A stretch of 64,000 bases of DNA from Phaeacidiphilus oryzae TH49 (GTDB taxonomy: Bacteria > Actinomycetota > Actinomycetes > Streptomycetales > Streptomycetaceae). Made by a program: the position numbers and the translations under genes. The first letter of the stretch is position 1, and every line of letters begins with the position of its first letter. The notes under the pieces are model-generated. The model was not told the DNA's origin. It saw nothing but the letters and a program-made list of their open reading frames with translations, and ran no database searches. This document shows, in pieces, positions 1-8,853 of the stretch. Location of the stretch: positions 434,001 through 498,000 of the forward strand of contig NZ_JQMQ01000004.1 of assembly GCF_000744815.1 (NCBI RefSeq). The letters are read 5' to 3'.

Positions 1-976
1 TGGTCGCGGCCGCCCGCGGCTCGTCGTGGTTCTCCAGGAAGCGGACCAGCCGCCGCTGGTACTGCTCGTCGGCGCCGAGGTGCGCCCGGACCGAGTCGGC
101 TCCCTCGTGGAGGATCCGGTCGTAGAGGCGCTTGTCGTAGCAGAAGTCGAAGCCCTGCTGCTGGAGCGCCCATTCGAGGTCCCAGTACGCCTCGGCCATG
201 AAGAGCATCCGCGGGCGCTCGGCCCGGACGGCCGCGACCACCTCGGACCAGAAGTCCGCTGCGGGCGGCTGCCCCGCCCGCGCGCCCCAGGTCCGCGCGA
301 AGACGTCGTTGAGCAGCAGCATCGCCATGTCGCAGCGCACCCCGTCGCAGATCCGCCCGATGTCCCGCAGCACCGCCGCGGTCGCCGCCCGCAGCTCGGG
401 GGCGAAGGCGTTCAGCTGCACCACGTCCGGCCAGGGCGGGAAGAACGGGTCCCGGCCGCGGGCCAGCACGGCGCTCCCGGTGTCCAGGAAGGCCGCCGGA
501 TCGCGCCGGAGGTCGTCGGCGTCGCCGTGGACGAAGTACTCGGGGTGCTCGCTCACCCAGGGGCTGTCCGGGGCCACGTGGTTGGGCACGTAGTCGAGCA
601 GCAGCCCGACGCCCCGGCCGTCCAGCTCGGCCCGGGCGGCGGCCAGACCGGCGGCCCCGCCGATCCCCTCGTCCACCTCGTAGCGCCGGATGCAGTACGG
701 GGAGCCGGCGATGTCCTCCTCCCGGACGTCCGGCAGGGCCGCGGCGAAGGAGGCGCGCAGCGCGCTGTCCCGCAGGGCGATGGACCGCCCCTCCGGGCTG
801 CGGTCCCACACCCCCATCAGCCACACCGCGTCCACGCCCGGCACCGCGATCTCGTCCCAGGCGTCCTTGGGCACGTCCCCGAGCCCGGTGGGGCGGCCGG
901 TGCGGCGGGCCAGTTCGCGCAGCCACACCCGGGTGTTCACCTCGTGGACGACAGGCTGGGCGGGAATGCCGGTCAT
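1..976 (-). CDS. alpha-amylase family (GH13) glycosidase, C-terminus cut by window edge
   Basis: The visible 325 residues are the N-terminal part of a GH13 TIM-barrel enzyme acting on alpha-glucosides. Family motifs in order: DYVPNH (region I), GVRCDMAM with the likely nucleophile Asp near residue 215, a Glu in MAEAY near residue 258 as probable acid/base, and ENHDEPR at the cut end. No signal peptide is seen, so it is probably cytoplasmic. The start ATG overlaps the stop of the upstream GH63-like gene (ATGA) and has its own GGAGG site, so the two are translationally coupled. The substrate cannot be read from the sequence; glycogen, trehalose or a glucoside osmolyte are possible. Confidence 0.85.
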   Translation of the reverse strand, partial: MTGIPAQPVVHEVNTRVWLRELARRTGRPTGLGDVPKDAWDEIAVPGVDAVWLMGVWDRSPEGRSIALRDSALRASFAAALPDVREEDIAGSPYCIRRYEVDEGIGGAAGLAAARAELDGRGVGLLLDYVPNHVAPDSPWVSEHPEYFVHGDADDLRRDPAAFLDTGSAVLARGRDPFFPPWPDVVQLNAFAPELRAATAAVLRDIGRICDGVRCDMAMLLLNDVFARTWGARAGQPPAADFWSEVVAAVRAERPRMLFMAEAYWDLEWALQQQGFDFCYDKRLYDRILHEGADSVRAHLGADEQYQRRLVRFLENHDEPRAAAT

Positions 977-3666
977 CGGTGCTCCCTCCGGGGGGTGGGG
1001 CGGAAGTCGGTCGGCCCGAGCCGGCCGAAGAGCTCCATCATGACGGCCACCAGGCCGGTCCACCCGGTCTGGTGGGAGGCCCCAAGGCCGGCGCCGTCGT
1101 CGCCGTGGAAGTACTCGTGGAAGGAGATCAGGTCCCGCCAGTGGGGGTCGTCTCGGAAGATGGTCTGGCCTCCGTAGACCGGCCGCCTGCCGTCCTCGTC
1201 ACGCAGGAAGATCCTGGTCAGCCGGTCGGAGATGTCCCGGGCCACCTCGAAGAGGGTCATCCGGACGCCGGAGCCGGTCGGGCACTCGACGGTCAGGTCG
1301 TCGCCGTAGAACCCGTAGAGGTTCATCAGTGCCCGGATGATCAGGGCGTTCATCGGCAGCCACACGGGGCCGCGCCAGTTGGAGTTGCCGCCGAACATGC
1401 CGGAGTCGGACTCCGCGGGCTGGTAGCCGACCCGGTACTCCTGGCCGTCCACCCAGAACGTGTAGGGGTGCTCGGCGTGGAAGCGGGAGAGCGCCCTGAT
1501 CCCGTACGGGCTCAGGAACTCGTCCTCGGACAGCAGCCGGGCGAGCACCCGCACCAGCTTCTTCTCGTCCACCACGGAGAGCAGCCTGGGGCCGCCGGCC
1601 GAGCCGGCCTGCAGCGAGGTCAGCGCCACCGAGAGCGAGGGGTGGCGGTCCGCGAACCGGCGCACCCGGTCGGCCAGATGCGGCAGCACCTCCAGCTGCT
1701 CGGGCCGGAAGACGGTGGACGCGCAGAGCGGCAGCAGGCCCACCATGGAGCGCACCTTCAGCCGCACCGAACGCCCGTCGGGGAGCTTCAGCACGTCGTA
1801 GAAGAAGCCGTCCTCCTCGTCCCACAGCTCGTCGTCGAGATCGCCGAGCCGGTCCAGGGAGGCGGCGATCCACAGGTAGTGCTCGACGAACTTCAGCACC
1901 ATCTCCTCGTACGAGGGGTCGTGGACCACCAGCTCCAGCGCGATCTGCAGCATCGACTGGCAGTAGAGGGCCATCCAGGCGGTGCCGTCGGCCTGCTCCA
2001 GGGTGCCCCCGGTGGGCAGCGGGGCGCTGCGGTCGAAGACGCCGATGTTGTCCAGGCCGAGGAAGCCGCCCTGAAAGACGTTCCGGCCGTCCGGGTCCTT
2101 GCGGTTGACCCACCAGGTGAAGTTGGCCAGCAGCTTCTGGAAGCTGCGGGCCAGGAACTCGTGGTCGGTGCGTCCGGTGGTGCGCTGCTCCAGCAGGTGG
2201 ACGAAGTAGACCGCCCAGGCGTGCACCGGCGGGTTGACGTCCGAGAAGTTCCACTCGTAGGCCGGGATCTGCCCGTTGGGGTGCTCGAAGGTGTCCCGGA
2301 GCAGCAGCTCCAGCTGCTGCTTGGCGAAGTCGATGTCCACGGCCGCCAGCGCCACCGCGTGGAAGGCCAGGTCCCAGGCGGCGAACCAGGGATACTCCCA
2401 GGTGTCCGGCATCGAGATGACGTCGTCGCTGTACATGTGGAACCAGTCGCGGTTGCGCACCCCGGGCCGGGGCGGGCTCCACGGGCTCATGCCGTGCTCG
2501 GCCAGCCAGGCCTCCAGGTCGAAGGCGTAGTACTGCTTCGACCAGAGCATCCCGGCCAGCGCCTGGCGGAGCACCCGGGCCTCGTCCTCGCTCGCCCCCT
2601 CCGGGGTCAGCTGCCGGTAGAACTCGTCGGCCTCGGCGGCGCGCGTCTCGAAGACCGAGTCGAAGCCCCGGGTCCAGGAGTGCCGGGAGCCGACCGGCGC
2701 CAGTCGCAGCCGCAGTGCGGCGGAACCGCCGGGGGGCAGTGTGAGGGTGTAGTGGGCGGCCGCCTTGGTGCCCTCCCGCGCCGGGTTGACGGCCCCCTCC
2801 TCGCCGTCGACGACGTACCGGCCGATGCCGTCCTTGACGTAGGGGGAGGCGTTGGGGGTGCCGAACAGCCGCTCGTTGTTGGTCTCGTTCTCGGTGAAGA
2901 GGACCGGCACCCGGTCGGCCAGGTGGAGTTCGTAGCTGCCGAGCGCGGGGTGCTCGGCCCGGACCGAGGTGGTCGAGCCGGCCCCGCCGACCGCCGACAG
3001 CCGGGGCCTCTCGGCGTCGTGGGCGCCGTCCCAGGACCAGGTGTTGCGGAACCACAGGGTCGGCAGGACGTGGAGGGTGGCCTCCTCGGGACCGCGGTTG
3101 CCCACCGTGATCCGCATCAGGATGTCGTCGTGGTCGGCCTTGGCGTACTCCACCGTCACGTCGAAGTACCGGCTCTCCTCGAAGACGCCGGTGTCCAGGA
3201 GCTCGTACTCGAACTCCTGCCGGGAGCGCCGGCCGTTGACCGCCACCAGGTCGTTGTACGGGAACTCGGCCTGCGGGTACTTGTAGAGGTAGCGCAGGTA
3301 GGAGTGGCTGGGGGTGCTGTCCAGGTAGAAGTAGTACTCCTTGACGTCCTCGCCGTGGTTGCCCTCGAAGTTGGTCAGGCCGAAGGCGCGCTCCTTGAGG
3401 ATCGGGTCGCGACCGTTCCACAGCGCGACCGCGAGGCACAGCCGCTGCCTGTCGTCGCAGATGCCGCCGAGGCCGTCCTCGCCCCAGCGGTAGGCCCGGG
3501 AGCGCGCGTGGTCGTGGGGGAAGTAGCTCCAGGCGTCGCCGCCGGGGCTGTAGTCCTCGCGGACCGTCCCCCACTGCCGTTCGCTCAGGTACGGGCCCCA
3601 CAGCCGGGACCGTGGGCTTCCGTCGGCCGTCGGGCCGACCCGCCCGGAGCGCGTCCGCGTGTTCAT
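973..3666 (-). CDS. GH63-like / MGH1-like glycoside hydrolase (glucosidase)
   Basis: An 897-residue cytoplasmic protein of the (alpha/alpha)6-barrel glycosidases related to GH63 and mannosyl/glucosylglycerate hydrolases. The N-terminal half is a beta-rich domain; the C-terminal half carries family blocks such as GQIPAYEWNFSDVNPP, FGGNSNWRGPVW and ASHQTGWTG. A Glu in HEYFHGDDG and an Asp in the central block are candidate catalytic acids. The start has an AGGAGG site 6 nt upstream. It overlaps the following GH13 gene by ATGA. The palindrome at 3779-3795, inside the tail of the preceding gene, suggests that the pair has its own promoter. Activity on a glucosylated compatible solute is an inference. 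Confidence 0.82.
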   Translation of the reverse strand: MNTRTRSGRVGPTADGSPRSRLWGPYLSERQWGTVREDYSPGGDAWSYFPHDHARSRAYRWGEDGLGGICDDRQRLCLAVALWNGRDPILKERAFGLTNFEGNHGEDVKEYYFYLDSTPSHSYLRYLYKYPQAEFPYNDLVAVNGRRSRQEFEYELLDTGVFEESRYFDVTVEYAKADHDDILMRITVGNRGPEEATLHVLPTLWFRNTWSWDGAHDAERPRLSAVGGAGSTTSVRAEHPALGSYELHLADRVPVLFTENETNNERLFGTPNASPYVKDGIGRYVVDGEEGAVNPAREGTKAAAHYTLTLPPGGSAALRLRLAPVGSRHSWTRGFDSVFETRAAEADEFYRQLTPEGASEDEARVLRQALAGMLWSKQYYAFDLEAWLAEHGMSPWSPPRPGVRNRDWFHMYSDDVISMPDTWEYPWFAAWDLAFHAVALAAVDIDFAKQQLELLLRDTFEHPNGQIPAYEWNFSDVNPPVHAWAVYFVHLLEQRTTGRTDHEFLARSFQKLLANFTWWVNRKDPDGRNVFQGGFLGLDNIGVFDRSAPLPTGGTLEQADGTAWMALYCQSMLQIALELVVHDPSYEEMVLKFVEHYLWIAASLDRLGDLDDELWDEEDGFFYDVLKLPDGRSVRLKVRSMVGLLPLCASTVFRPEQLEVLPHLADRVRRFADRHPSLSVALTSLQAGSAGGPRLLSVVDEKKLVRVLARLLSEDEFLSPYGIRALSRFHAEHPYTFWVDGQEYRVGYQPAESDSGMFGGNSNWRGPVWLPMNALIIRALMNLYGFYGDDLTVECPTGSGVRMTLFEVARDISDRLTRIFLRDEDGRRPVYGGQTIFRDDPHWRDLISFHEYFHGDDGAGLGASHQTGWTGLVAVMMELFGRLGPTDFRPTPRREHR

Positions 3667-3723
3667 CCGGATCCTCCTCGTTCTGGCGGCAGGCCACCGT
3701 GCCGACCCGTCTTCCGGGCCTGC

Positions 3724-5169
3724 TCACCGGCCTTGCCCGGTGGGGACGTCAGTCTCGGCCGCGGCCTCCGTGGGCACCTCACCTGCGGGGGGTGAGGGCC
3801 GCCGGCCCCCCGCGGCGGTGATCGCGATCTCGTAGCAGGCCAGCAGCACCGCGATGACGATGAGCGAGGTCCAGGACGAGAGCAGCAGGGCGATCAGCGC
3901 CGCGAGGACGGCGCCGCCGACCCGCAGGACGTCCGCGTGGCGGGACAGCCAGGGGCGCAGCCCGTGTTCCCGGAAGAGGCGGTCGCCGATCCGGGACCCG
4001 CGGGCCCCGGCCCACCGCAGGCCGGAGCCGGCCTGGCGGCGCAGCCACTTCGGCAGGCGTCCAGGGCCCACCAGATAGGCGATCACGGCCAGCGCGATGC
4101 CCAGCCACAGCAGCTGGTCGCCGCGGTCCCGCAGGGTGGTGAAGACGATCGACATGGCCGCCCGCATGCCGTCCCGGTAGATCCCGGCCGGCACCTGCCC
4201 CAGCAGTTCGCCCCGCACCGCCCGGAGCACGCTGCTGAGCACCGTGACCGAGACGATCAGCCACAGTCCGAGCTGGAGCAGCGTTCTCCGGCGTCCGGGG
4301 GAGACCCACAGCGCCACCCCGAGGAGCACCACCACGGCGATCAGCAGCCCGACCAGGGCGCGCTTGAAGAGCAGCACGGCGTCCTGCAACTGCCCGAGTC
4401 GGTGCCGGTTGTAGAGGGTGATCTGCCCGAAGTCCTGCGGCAGGCTGACCCCGAGGGCCTGCTGGATCCGGTCGTGGAGGCCCGGCGGGACCTCGCCCGA
4501 GGTGAGGGTGGGCAGGTCGATCTTCTTGCCGAACAGGGTGGGGAGTTGCTCCTGCAGCGCGTTGAGCGCGTTGTTCACCAGCGGCAGCAGGTTCAGCGTG
4601 ACCGTGCCGCCCTGCACCGTCACCCCCTCCGAGCGGTTCTCCAGCACGGCGACGATCCGCTCCTGGGTGAACCGGTTGGCCGCCCGCCACAGGGACTGGA
4701 ACCGCTCGGTCGCGAGCAGCCTGGAGAGCGAGGTCCGCAGCAGGGTGTGCACCTGGTCGGACGCCGGGCCGGCCAGGAAGGAGGCCTTCGGGGGCAGGGA
4801 CTGGGCGAGCCGCTGCTCCACGTTCAGCCGGTCGTAGATCTGGTCCGCGAGATAGCTGGAGACCGCCGTGTTCACCGCGGGGTCCTTCGGCAGCGGGCCC
4901 ACCGTGGCCACCCAGCGGTCGGTGTCGAAGGTGGTCCTGGCCCCCCACACCCCGACCACCGAGGTCACCGAGAGGACCGCCACCAGCGCGATCAGCACCG
5001 CCGCGATGATCCGCCGGGCGGTCAGCAGCCGCAACCGGCGGCGCTGCGCGGTCCCGGCCCGGGCGCGCAGCTCGGCGACCTCCGCCCGCAGCCTCAGGAC
5101 CTCTGCGTCGGTCGACTCGGCGGGTTCCGGAGCGCCGCCGGCCGGCAGGGGAGTGTCCTCTTCGCCCAT
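3724..5169 (-). CDS. integral membrane protein with N-terminal coiled coil
   Basis: A 481-residue protein of an uncharacterised actinobacterial family. Residues 22-38 form a short acidic coiled coil (EVLRLRAEVAELRARA), followed by a basic stretch and a first membrane helix at about 54-76. A roughly 190-residue domain between the first and second helices is probably extracytoplasmic. Further helices lie at about 270-290, 297-315, 350-370 and 415-440, and the tail is acidic. No enzymatic motif is visible. It is transcribed away from the DUF6325/DUF1269 pair, with a shared palindrome (5219-5235) 50 bp from its start. The next gene on the same strand begins 57 bp downstream. Confidence 0.75.
   Translation of the reverse strand: MGEEDTPLPAGGAPEPAESTDAEVLRLRAEVAELRARAGTAQRRRLRLLTARRIIAAVLIALVAVLSVTSVVGVWGARTTFDTDRWVATVGPLPKDPAVNTAVSSYLADQIYDRLNVEQRLAQSLPPKASFLAGPASDQVHTLLRTSLSRLLATERFQSLWRAANRFTQERIVAVLENRSEGVTVQGGTVTLNLLPLVNNALNALQEQLPTLFGKKIDLPTLTSGEVPPGLHDRIQQALGVSLPQDFGQITLYNRHRLGQLQDAVLLFKRALVGLLIAVVVLLGVALWVSPGRRRTLLQLGLWLIVSVTVLSSVLRAVRGELLGQVPAGIYRDGMRAAMSIVFTTLRDRGDQLLWLGIALAVIAYLVGPGRLPKWLRRQAGSGLRWAGARGSRIGDRLFREHGLRPWLSRHADVLRVGGAVLAALIALLLSSWTSLIVIAVLLACYEIAITAAGGRRPSPPAGEVPTEAAAETDVPTGQGR
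3779..3795. promoter_or_regulatory. TCACC-N7-GGTGA palindrome, site 1
   Basis: Inverted repeat TCACCTGCGGGGGGTGA with perfect 5-bp arms. It lies within the last codons of the 481-residue membrane protein gene and about 113 bp upstream of the GH63-like start at 3666. It shares arms and spacing with six other sites in the first 17 kb. Its position fits an internal promoter for the glycosidase pair. Confidence 0.5.
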
Positions 5170-5218
5170 GGGAGTTCCACCTCCGCGGCCACTGTGGCCG
5201 CGACCGCGCCGGCCTCCC

Positions 5219-5235
5219 TCACCTCCGGCGGGTGA
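5219..5235. promoter_or_regulatory. TCACC-N7-GGTGA palindrome, site 2 (divergent promoter)
   Basis: TCACCTCCGGCGGGTGA sits between divergent genes, 50 bp from the start at 5169 (minus) and 67 bp from the start at 5302 (plus). It could serve both. Perfect arms, 7-bp spacer. Confidence 0.55.
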
Positions 5236-5301
5236 CGTGCCGCCGGCGGCCTCCTGCTGGAATCACGCCAGGGGGCGGGGCGACCGTCGATGGGAGGCGC
5301 G

Positions 5302-5844
5302 ATGACAGAGATCGGACCGGTGCAGCTGCTGGTCGTGGGATTCGGCCCGGACGCCAAGTTCGAGGGCCGGGTCATCGACGAGCTGGTGGCGCTGGAGGAG
5401 AGCAGGCAGCTCCTCGTCCTCGACATCCTCTTCGTCGGCAAGGGCCGAGCCGGTGAGCTCTACACCCTGGACTACCAGGCCGAGGGGATGGGCGACACGG
5501 TGGCGGCACTGCTCGGGATCCCCAGGGAGCGAGTCCGGGCCGCCGAGGCGGAGGTGCCGAGCCTGGCCGAGGGCCACGCCTTCGGGCTGGGCATCGAGGC
5601 GATCAGGGCGATGGCCGACTCCCTCGACGAGGGGACCTCGGCGGCGTACGTCCTGCTGGAGCACGTCTGGGCGCGCAGGCTGCGCTCCGCGATCCGGGAC
5701 ACCGGAGGCGTGCCGGTCGCCGAGGGCTTCCTGACGCGTGAGGCGCTGGAGCCGGTGCTCGCAGAGGTCGCCGCGGCGGCCGTGCGGCGCGAAGGACCGG
5801 AGAAGGGCCGGGAGACCGGCGACAAGCGGAAGAGGAGGCACTGA
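5302..5844 (+). CDS. DUF6325-like protein
   Basis: A 180-residue soluble protein with the family pattern GPVQLLVVGF near the N-terminus, LLVLDILFV in the middle, and ALEPVLAEV followed by a highly charged, lysine/arginine-rich tail. The function is unknown; the family occurs next to DUF1269 proteins in actinobacterial stress loci. ATG at 5302 is preferred over ATG at 5290, because GGGAGG lies 5 nt before it and would otherwise fall inside the coding region. The stop overlaps the next start (TGATG), so the two genes form an operon. The palindrome 67 bp upstream probably marks its promoter. Confidence 0.75.
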   Translation: MTEIGPVQLLVVGFGPDAKFEGRVIDELVALEESRQLLVLDILFVGKGRAGELYTLDYQAEGMGDTVAALLGIPRERVRAAEAEVPSLAEGHAFGLGIEAIRAMADSLDEGTSAAYVLLEHVWARRLRSAIRDTGGVPVAEGFLTREALEPVLAEVAAAAVRREGPEKGRETGDKRKRRH

Positions 5845-6329
5845 TGGCCGATCTGGTTGTGCTCGGATTCTCCGACAAGGAGAAGGCGGAGGCCGTGCTG
5901 CGGCTCGCCAAGGACCTGTCCCGCCAGGAGCTGCTCGACCTGGAGGACTCGGCGCTCGCCTGGCGGACCATGGACGGCAAGCTGCATGTCCGGCAGACCT
6001 TCAGCACCACCAAGACGGGAGCGGTCGGCGGCGCGCTGTGGGGGACGCTCTTCGGCATGCTGTTCCTGATGCCGGTCTTCGGTGCGGCGGTGGGGGCGGC
6101 CACCGGCGCGGTCGCCGGCCGGCTCACCGACGTGGGCGTCAACGACGCCTTCGTGAAGGAGACCGCGGCCGCCCTTGAGCCGGGCCGCGCCGCCGTCTTC
6201 GCTCTGGTCCGGCGGAGCACCCCGGACCGTGTGCGGGAGGCGCTGCGGCCGTTCGGTCCCTCCGTCATCCGCACCTCGCTCACCAAGGACCGCGAAGAGG
6301 AACTGGTCCAGGCGCTGCAGGGCGGGTGA
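5844..6329 (+). CDS. DUF1269 family protein
   Basis: A 161-residue protein. It has the N-terminal ferredoxin-like strand MADLVVLGFSDKEKAEAVL, a glycine/alanine-rich hydrophobic hairpin at about 55-95 (GGALWGTLFGMLFLMPVFGA, then GAATGAVAGRL), and a C-terminal PDRVREALRPFG block ending in LTKDREEELVQAL. This is the usual architecture of DUF1269, a membrane-associated family of unknown function linked to stress islands. It is coupled to the DUF6325-like gene by a one-base overlap and an AGGAGG site. Confidence 0.88.
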   Translation: MADLVVLGFSDKEKAEAVLRLAKDLSRQELLDLEDSALAWRTMDGKLHVRQTFSTTKTGAVGGALWGTLFGMLFLMPVFGAAVGAATGAVAGRLTDVGVNDAFVKETAAALEPGRAAVFALVRRSTPDRVREALRPFGPSVIRTSLTKDREEELVQALQGG

Positions 6330-6382
6330 GCCCGGCAGGTCGGGCGGGCGGTCCTGAGCGGGCCCCCGCCCGGGAGCGGAAT

Positions 6383-6394
6383 TCACCCGGGTGA
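6383..6394. promoter_or_regulatory. short-spaced version of the palindrome, site 3
   Basis: TCACCCGGGTGA has the same 5-bp arms as the other sites, but the spacer is 2 bp instead of 7, about half a helical turn shorter. It lies 91 bp upstream of the LAL regulator start at 6485. It may be an autoregulatory variant. Confidence 0.4.
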
Positions 6395-6484
6395 GACCGG
6401 CGGAGGCCGCGCCTCCGCCGTGCCCGGGCGTCCATACTTGGCTGCGCAGCACCACTCCCGTTCCCCGAGAGCGAGGTGCCGCTC

Positions 6485-8797
6485 ATGGCCGAGGCATCGA
6501 ATCCGCGGTCCGCGGGTCCGCCGGGGGCGCCCGCCGGTCATCCGCCCGGACTGCCCTCCTGGCTGGTCCCGCGGCCACGTCTGACGGAGCGTCTGGCCCG
6601 GGGCGCCCTCGGGCCGCTGACCGTGGTGGTCGGCCCGGTGGGCGCCGGGAAGACCGCACTGGCCCTGGACTGGGTGCACACCGGACGGCTGCCGGGCCCG
6701 GTGGCCTGGGTGGCCTGCGACGGACGGGTGGAGGACCCGGCCGTCTTCTGGGGCCGGCTCACCGCCGCACTGCGGCAGGCCGGAGTGGCGGTCTCGGACG
6801 CCGACCCGGCCGGTCCCGCCCAGCTCCTGGTGGCCGGGCTGGCCGCCGACCTGGACCGGCACGGTGGACCGGTGGTGCTGGTCCTGGACGACTTCCAGCC
6901 CGCGCCCGGCTCGCCGCTCGCCGAGGGGGTCTCCTGCCTCCTCCGGCACACCGCACCCGATGTGCTGCGGCTGGTCGTGCTGGCCCGCCGGGACCCCCCG
7001 CTCCATCTCCACCGGGAGCGCCTCACCAGCGGCCTGGCCGAACTCCGCACCGCCGACCTCGCCTTCGACGACCAGGAGGCCGCGGCGCTCCTCGCGCAGC
7101 ACGGCATCGAGCTGCCCCGGCAGGCGGTGAGCACCCTTCGCCGACGGACCGACGGCTGGGCCGCCGGGCTGCGGCTGGCCGCGATGTCCATGGAGCGGCA
7201 GAGCGACCCGGCCGGGTTCGTGGCCCAGTTCGCCGGGGACGACGAGGCGATCGCCAGCTATCTGATCGAGGAGGTGCTGGACGTCCAGCCGCCGGGGATG
7301 CGCCGGCTGCTGCTGAGGACGAGCGTGCTGGAGCGGATGAACGCCGAGCTCGCCGCCGAGCTGGCCGGGGAGGAGGCCGGGGCGCACTTCGGCGCGCTGG
7401 TCCGGGAGAACTCCTTCCTCCAGCCGGTGGGACAGGGCTGGTATCGCTGCCACCAGATGTTCGCCGACGTCCTGCGGATGTGCCTCCGCCACGAGGCCCC
7501 GGGCCTCGTCGGTCCGCTCCACGACCGGGCCGCGGCCTGGCTCGGCGCGCATGGGCTGCTCGCCGACGCGGTCCGGCACCTCCTCGCCGCCGGGGAGCAC
7601 GACCGGGCCGCCCGGCTGATCGTCCACCGGCTGGCGATCGGCCAGGTCCTGGGCCTCGGCCCGGCCCGGCTGCCCGCCGAGCCGACCCCGCGTTCCGCGG
7701 TCGAGCCCAGCGCCGAGAGCCCGGAGGGGCTGCTGCTCGCCGCCGCGGCGGCGCACGCCAGAGGGGAGGAGCAAGCGGTCGTCCGGGACCTGGCGGCCGC
7801 CGAGGGGCTCCTCGACGAGTCGCCCGCGGAGGAGGAGCGCGACCGGATCGCCCGCTGCCGGCTGGCCCATGCGGTGATCCGCATGGAGCGGCTGCGGCTG
7901 CGCGCCCCGGAGGAGGCCAGGGCCGCCGCGGCCGACGCCGAGCGGGCCGCCGCCCAGCTGCCGCCGGGGGCGACGGCGGAACGCCCCGAGATCGCGGCGC
8001 TCACCCTCGCCCTGCGCGGCGGGGGCGAGCTGCGGGCGGGCGGCCTCAAGGCCGCCGAGACCTCCCTGACCAAGGCGCTCAAGGCCGCGGTGGCCGCCGG
8101 GAGCCCCGCGCTGCGCCGCGACAGCCTGATCGAGCTGGCACTGGTGGAGGCGCTGCGCGGGCGCTTCCGGGCCGCCGAGGAACTGGTCTCGCACGCCGCA
8201 CAGCCGCCACTGCCGTCCGGCCCGGCGGGCGGCCCGGCTCGGGCGTCCCTCCATCTGGTACGGGCCTGGCTCGCTCTGGCGCACGGTGTCCCGCCGGCCG
8301 CCCGGCGCGAGCTGGCCCGGGCCGAGGCGGTGCTCGCCGCCCGGCCCGACCCGTTCCTCTCGGACGTGGGCGCACTGGTCGGGGAGGTTGCCCGGATGGC
8401 GGTCCGCGGCGGGGAGGCGGGACCCGGCGGCGGGCCGGCGGCCGGTCGGCGGCTGCCCGGAGCGGTGCTCCAGACGGCGCAGGCGGTCTCCGCCGCGCTC
8501 CTCGCCCGCCGGCCCCAGGGCGCGGAGGGCGGCGGCGCCGGGGGCGTCCAGGCGGGGACGGCGGCCGGGGAGCCGCGGCCGGAGGCGGAGCAGCCGCCGT
8601 TCGCGGAGCGGCTCAGCCCCCGGGAGCAGGACGTGCTGGACCGGCTGGCCCAGATGATGACCACCGAGGAGATCGCCGAGGAGCTGTGCCTCTCCGTCAA
8701 CACCGTGAAGACGCATCTGAAGAGCGTCTACCGGAAGCTGGCGGTCTCCCGGCGCTCGGCCGCCGTCCGCCGGGCGCGCTCGCTGAACCTCCTGTGA
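6485..8797 (+). CDS. LAL/MalT-type LuxR-family transcriptional regulator
   Basis: A 770-residue STAND-type ATPase regulator. Walker A GPVGAGKT lies at about residues 50-57, and a Walker B-like VVLVLDDF near 133. A MalT-like winged region (RRTDGWAAGLRLA) and a helical-repeat region rich in Ala/Glu/Arg follow. The C-terminal LuxR HTH (about 705-765) contains LSPREQDVLDRLA and TTEEIAEELCLSVNTVKTHL. It is somewhat shorter than the usual 850-950 residues. ATG 6485 is preferred over GTG 6476 because GAGG sits 8 nt before it. It lies inside the palindrome-bearing gene cluster and converges on a second LuxR gene. It is the best local candidate for the regulator of that cluster (inference). Confidence 0.9.
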   Translation: MAEASNPRSAGPPGAPAGHPPGLPSWLVPRPRLTERLARGALGPLTVVVGPVGAGKTALALDWVHTGRLPGPVAWVACDGRVEDPAVFWGRLTAALRQAGVAVSDADPAGPAQLLVAGLAADLDRHGGPVVLVLDDFQPAPGSPLAEGVSCLLRHTAPDVLRLVVLARRDPPLHLHRERLTSGLAELRTADLAFDDQEAAALLAQHGIELPRQAVSTLRRRTDGWAAGLRLAAMSMERQSDPAGFVAQFAGDDEAIASYLIEEVLDVQPPGMRRLLLRTSVLERMNAELAAELAGEEAGAHFGALVRENSFLQPVGQGWYRCHQMFADVLRMCLRHEAPGLVGPLHDRAAAWLGAHGLLADAVRHLLAAGEHDRAARLIVHRLAIGQVLGLGPARLPAEPTPRSAVEPSAESPEGLLLAAAAAHARGEEQAVVRDLAAAEGLLDESPAEEERDRIARCRLAHAVIRMERLRLRAPEEARAAAADAERAAAQLPPGATAERPEIAALTLALRGGGELRAGGLKAAETSLTKALKAAVAAGSPALRRDSLIELALVEALRGRFRAAEELVSHAAQPPLPSGPAGGPARASLHLVRAWLALAHGVPPAARRELARAEAVLAARPDPFLSDVGALVGEVARMAVRGGEAGPGGGPAAGRRLPGAVLQTAQAVSAALLARRPQGAEGGGAGGVQAGTAAGEPRPEAEQPPFAERLSPREQDVLDRLAQMMTTEEIAEELCLSVNTVKTHLKSVYRKLAVSRRSAAVRRARSLNLL

Positions 8798-8815
8798 GGC
8801 CGTGCGGCCGCGCGG

Positions 8816-8834
8816 CCGAGGCGGTCGGCCTCGG
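8816..8834. terminator. hairpin between convergent LuxR genes
   Basis: CCGAGGC-GGTCG-GCCTCGG forms a perfect 7-bp stem with a 5-nt loop in the 56-bp gap between two convergent genes. There is no T-tract, as is common in actinomycetes. It could act in both directions. Confidence 0.55.
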
Positions 8835-8853
8835 ACCCGGCCGGCTCCCGGGC

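Noticed and set aside
979-3795. Long open frame (938 codons) on the plus strand
   Set aside because: It is antisense to the GH63-like gene, whose motifs are clear. Long antisense frames are common at this GC content and the product is Val/Gly/Ala/Pro low complexity.
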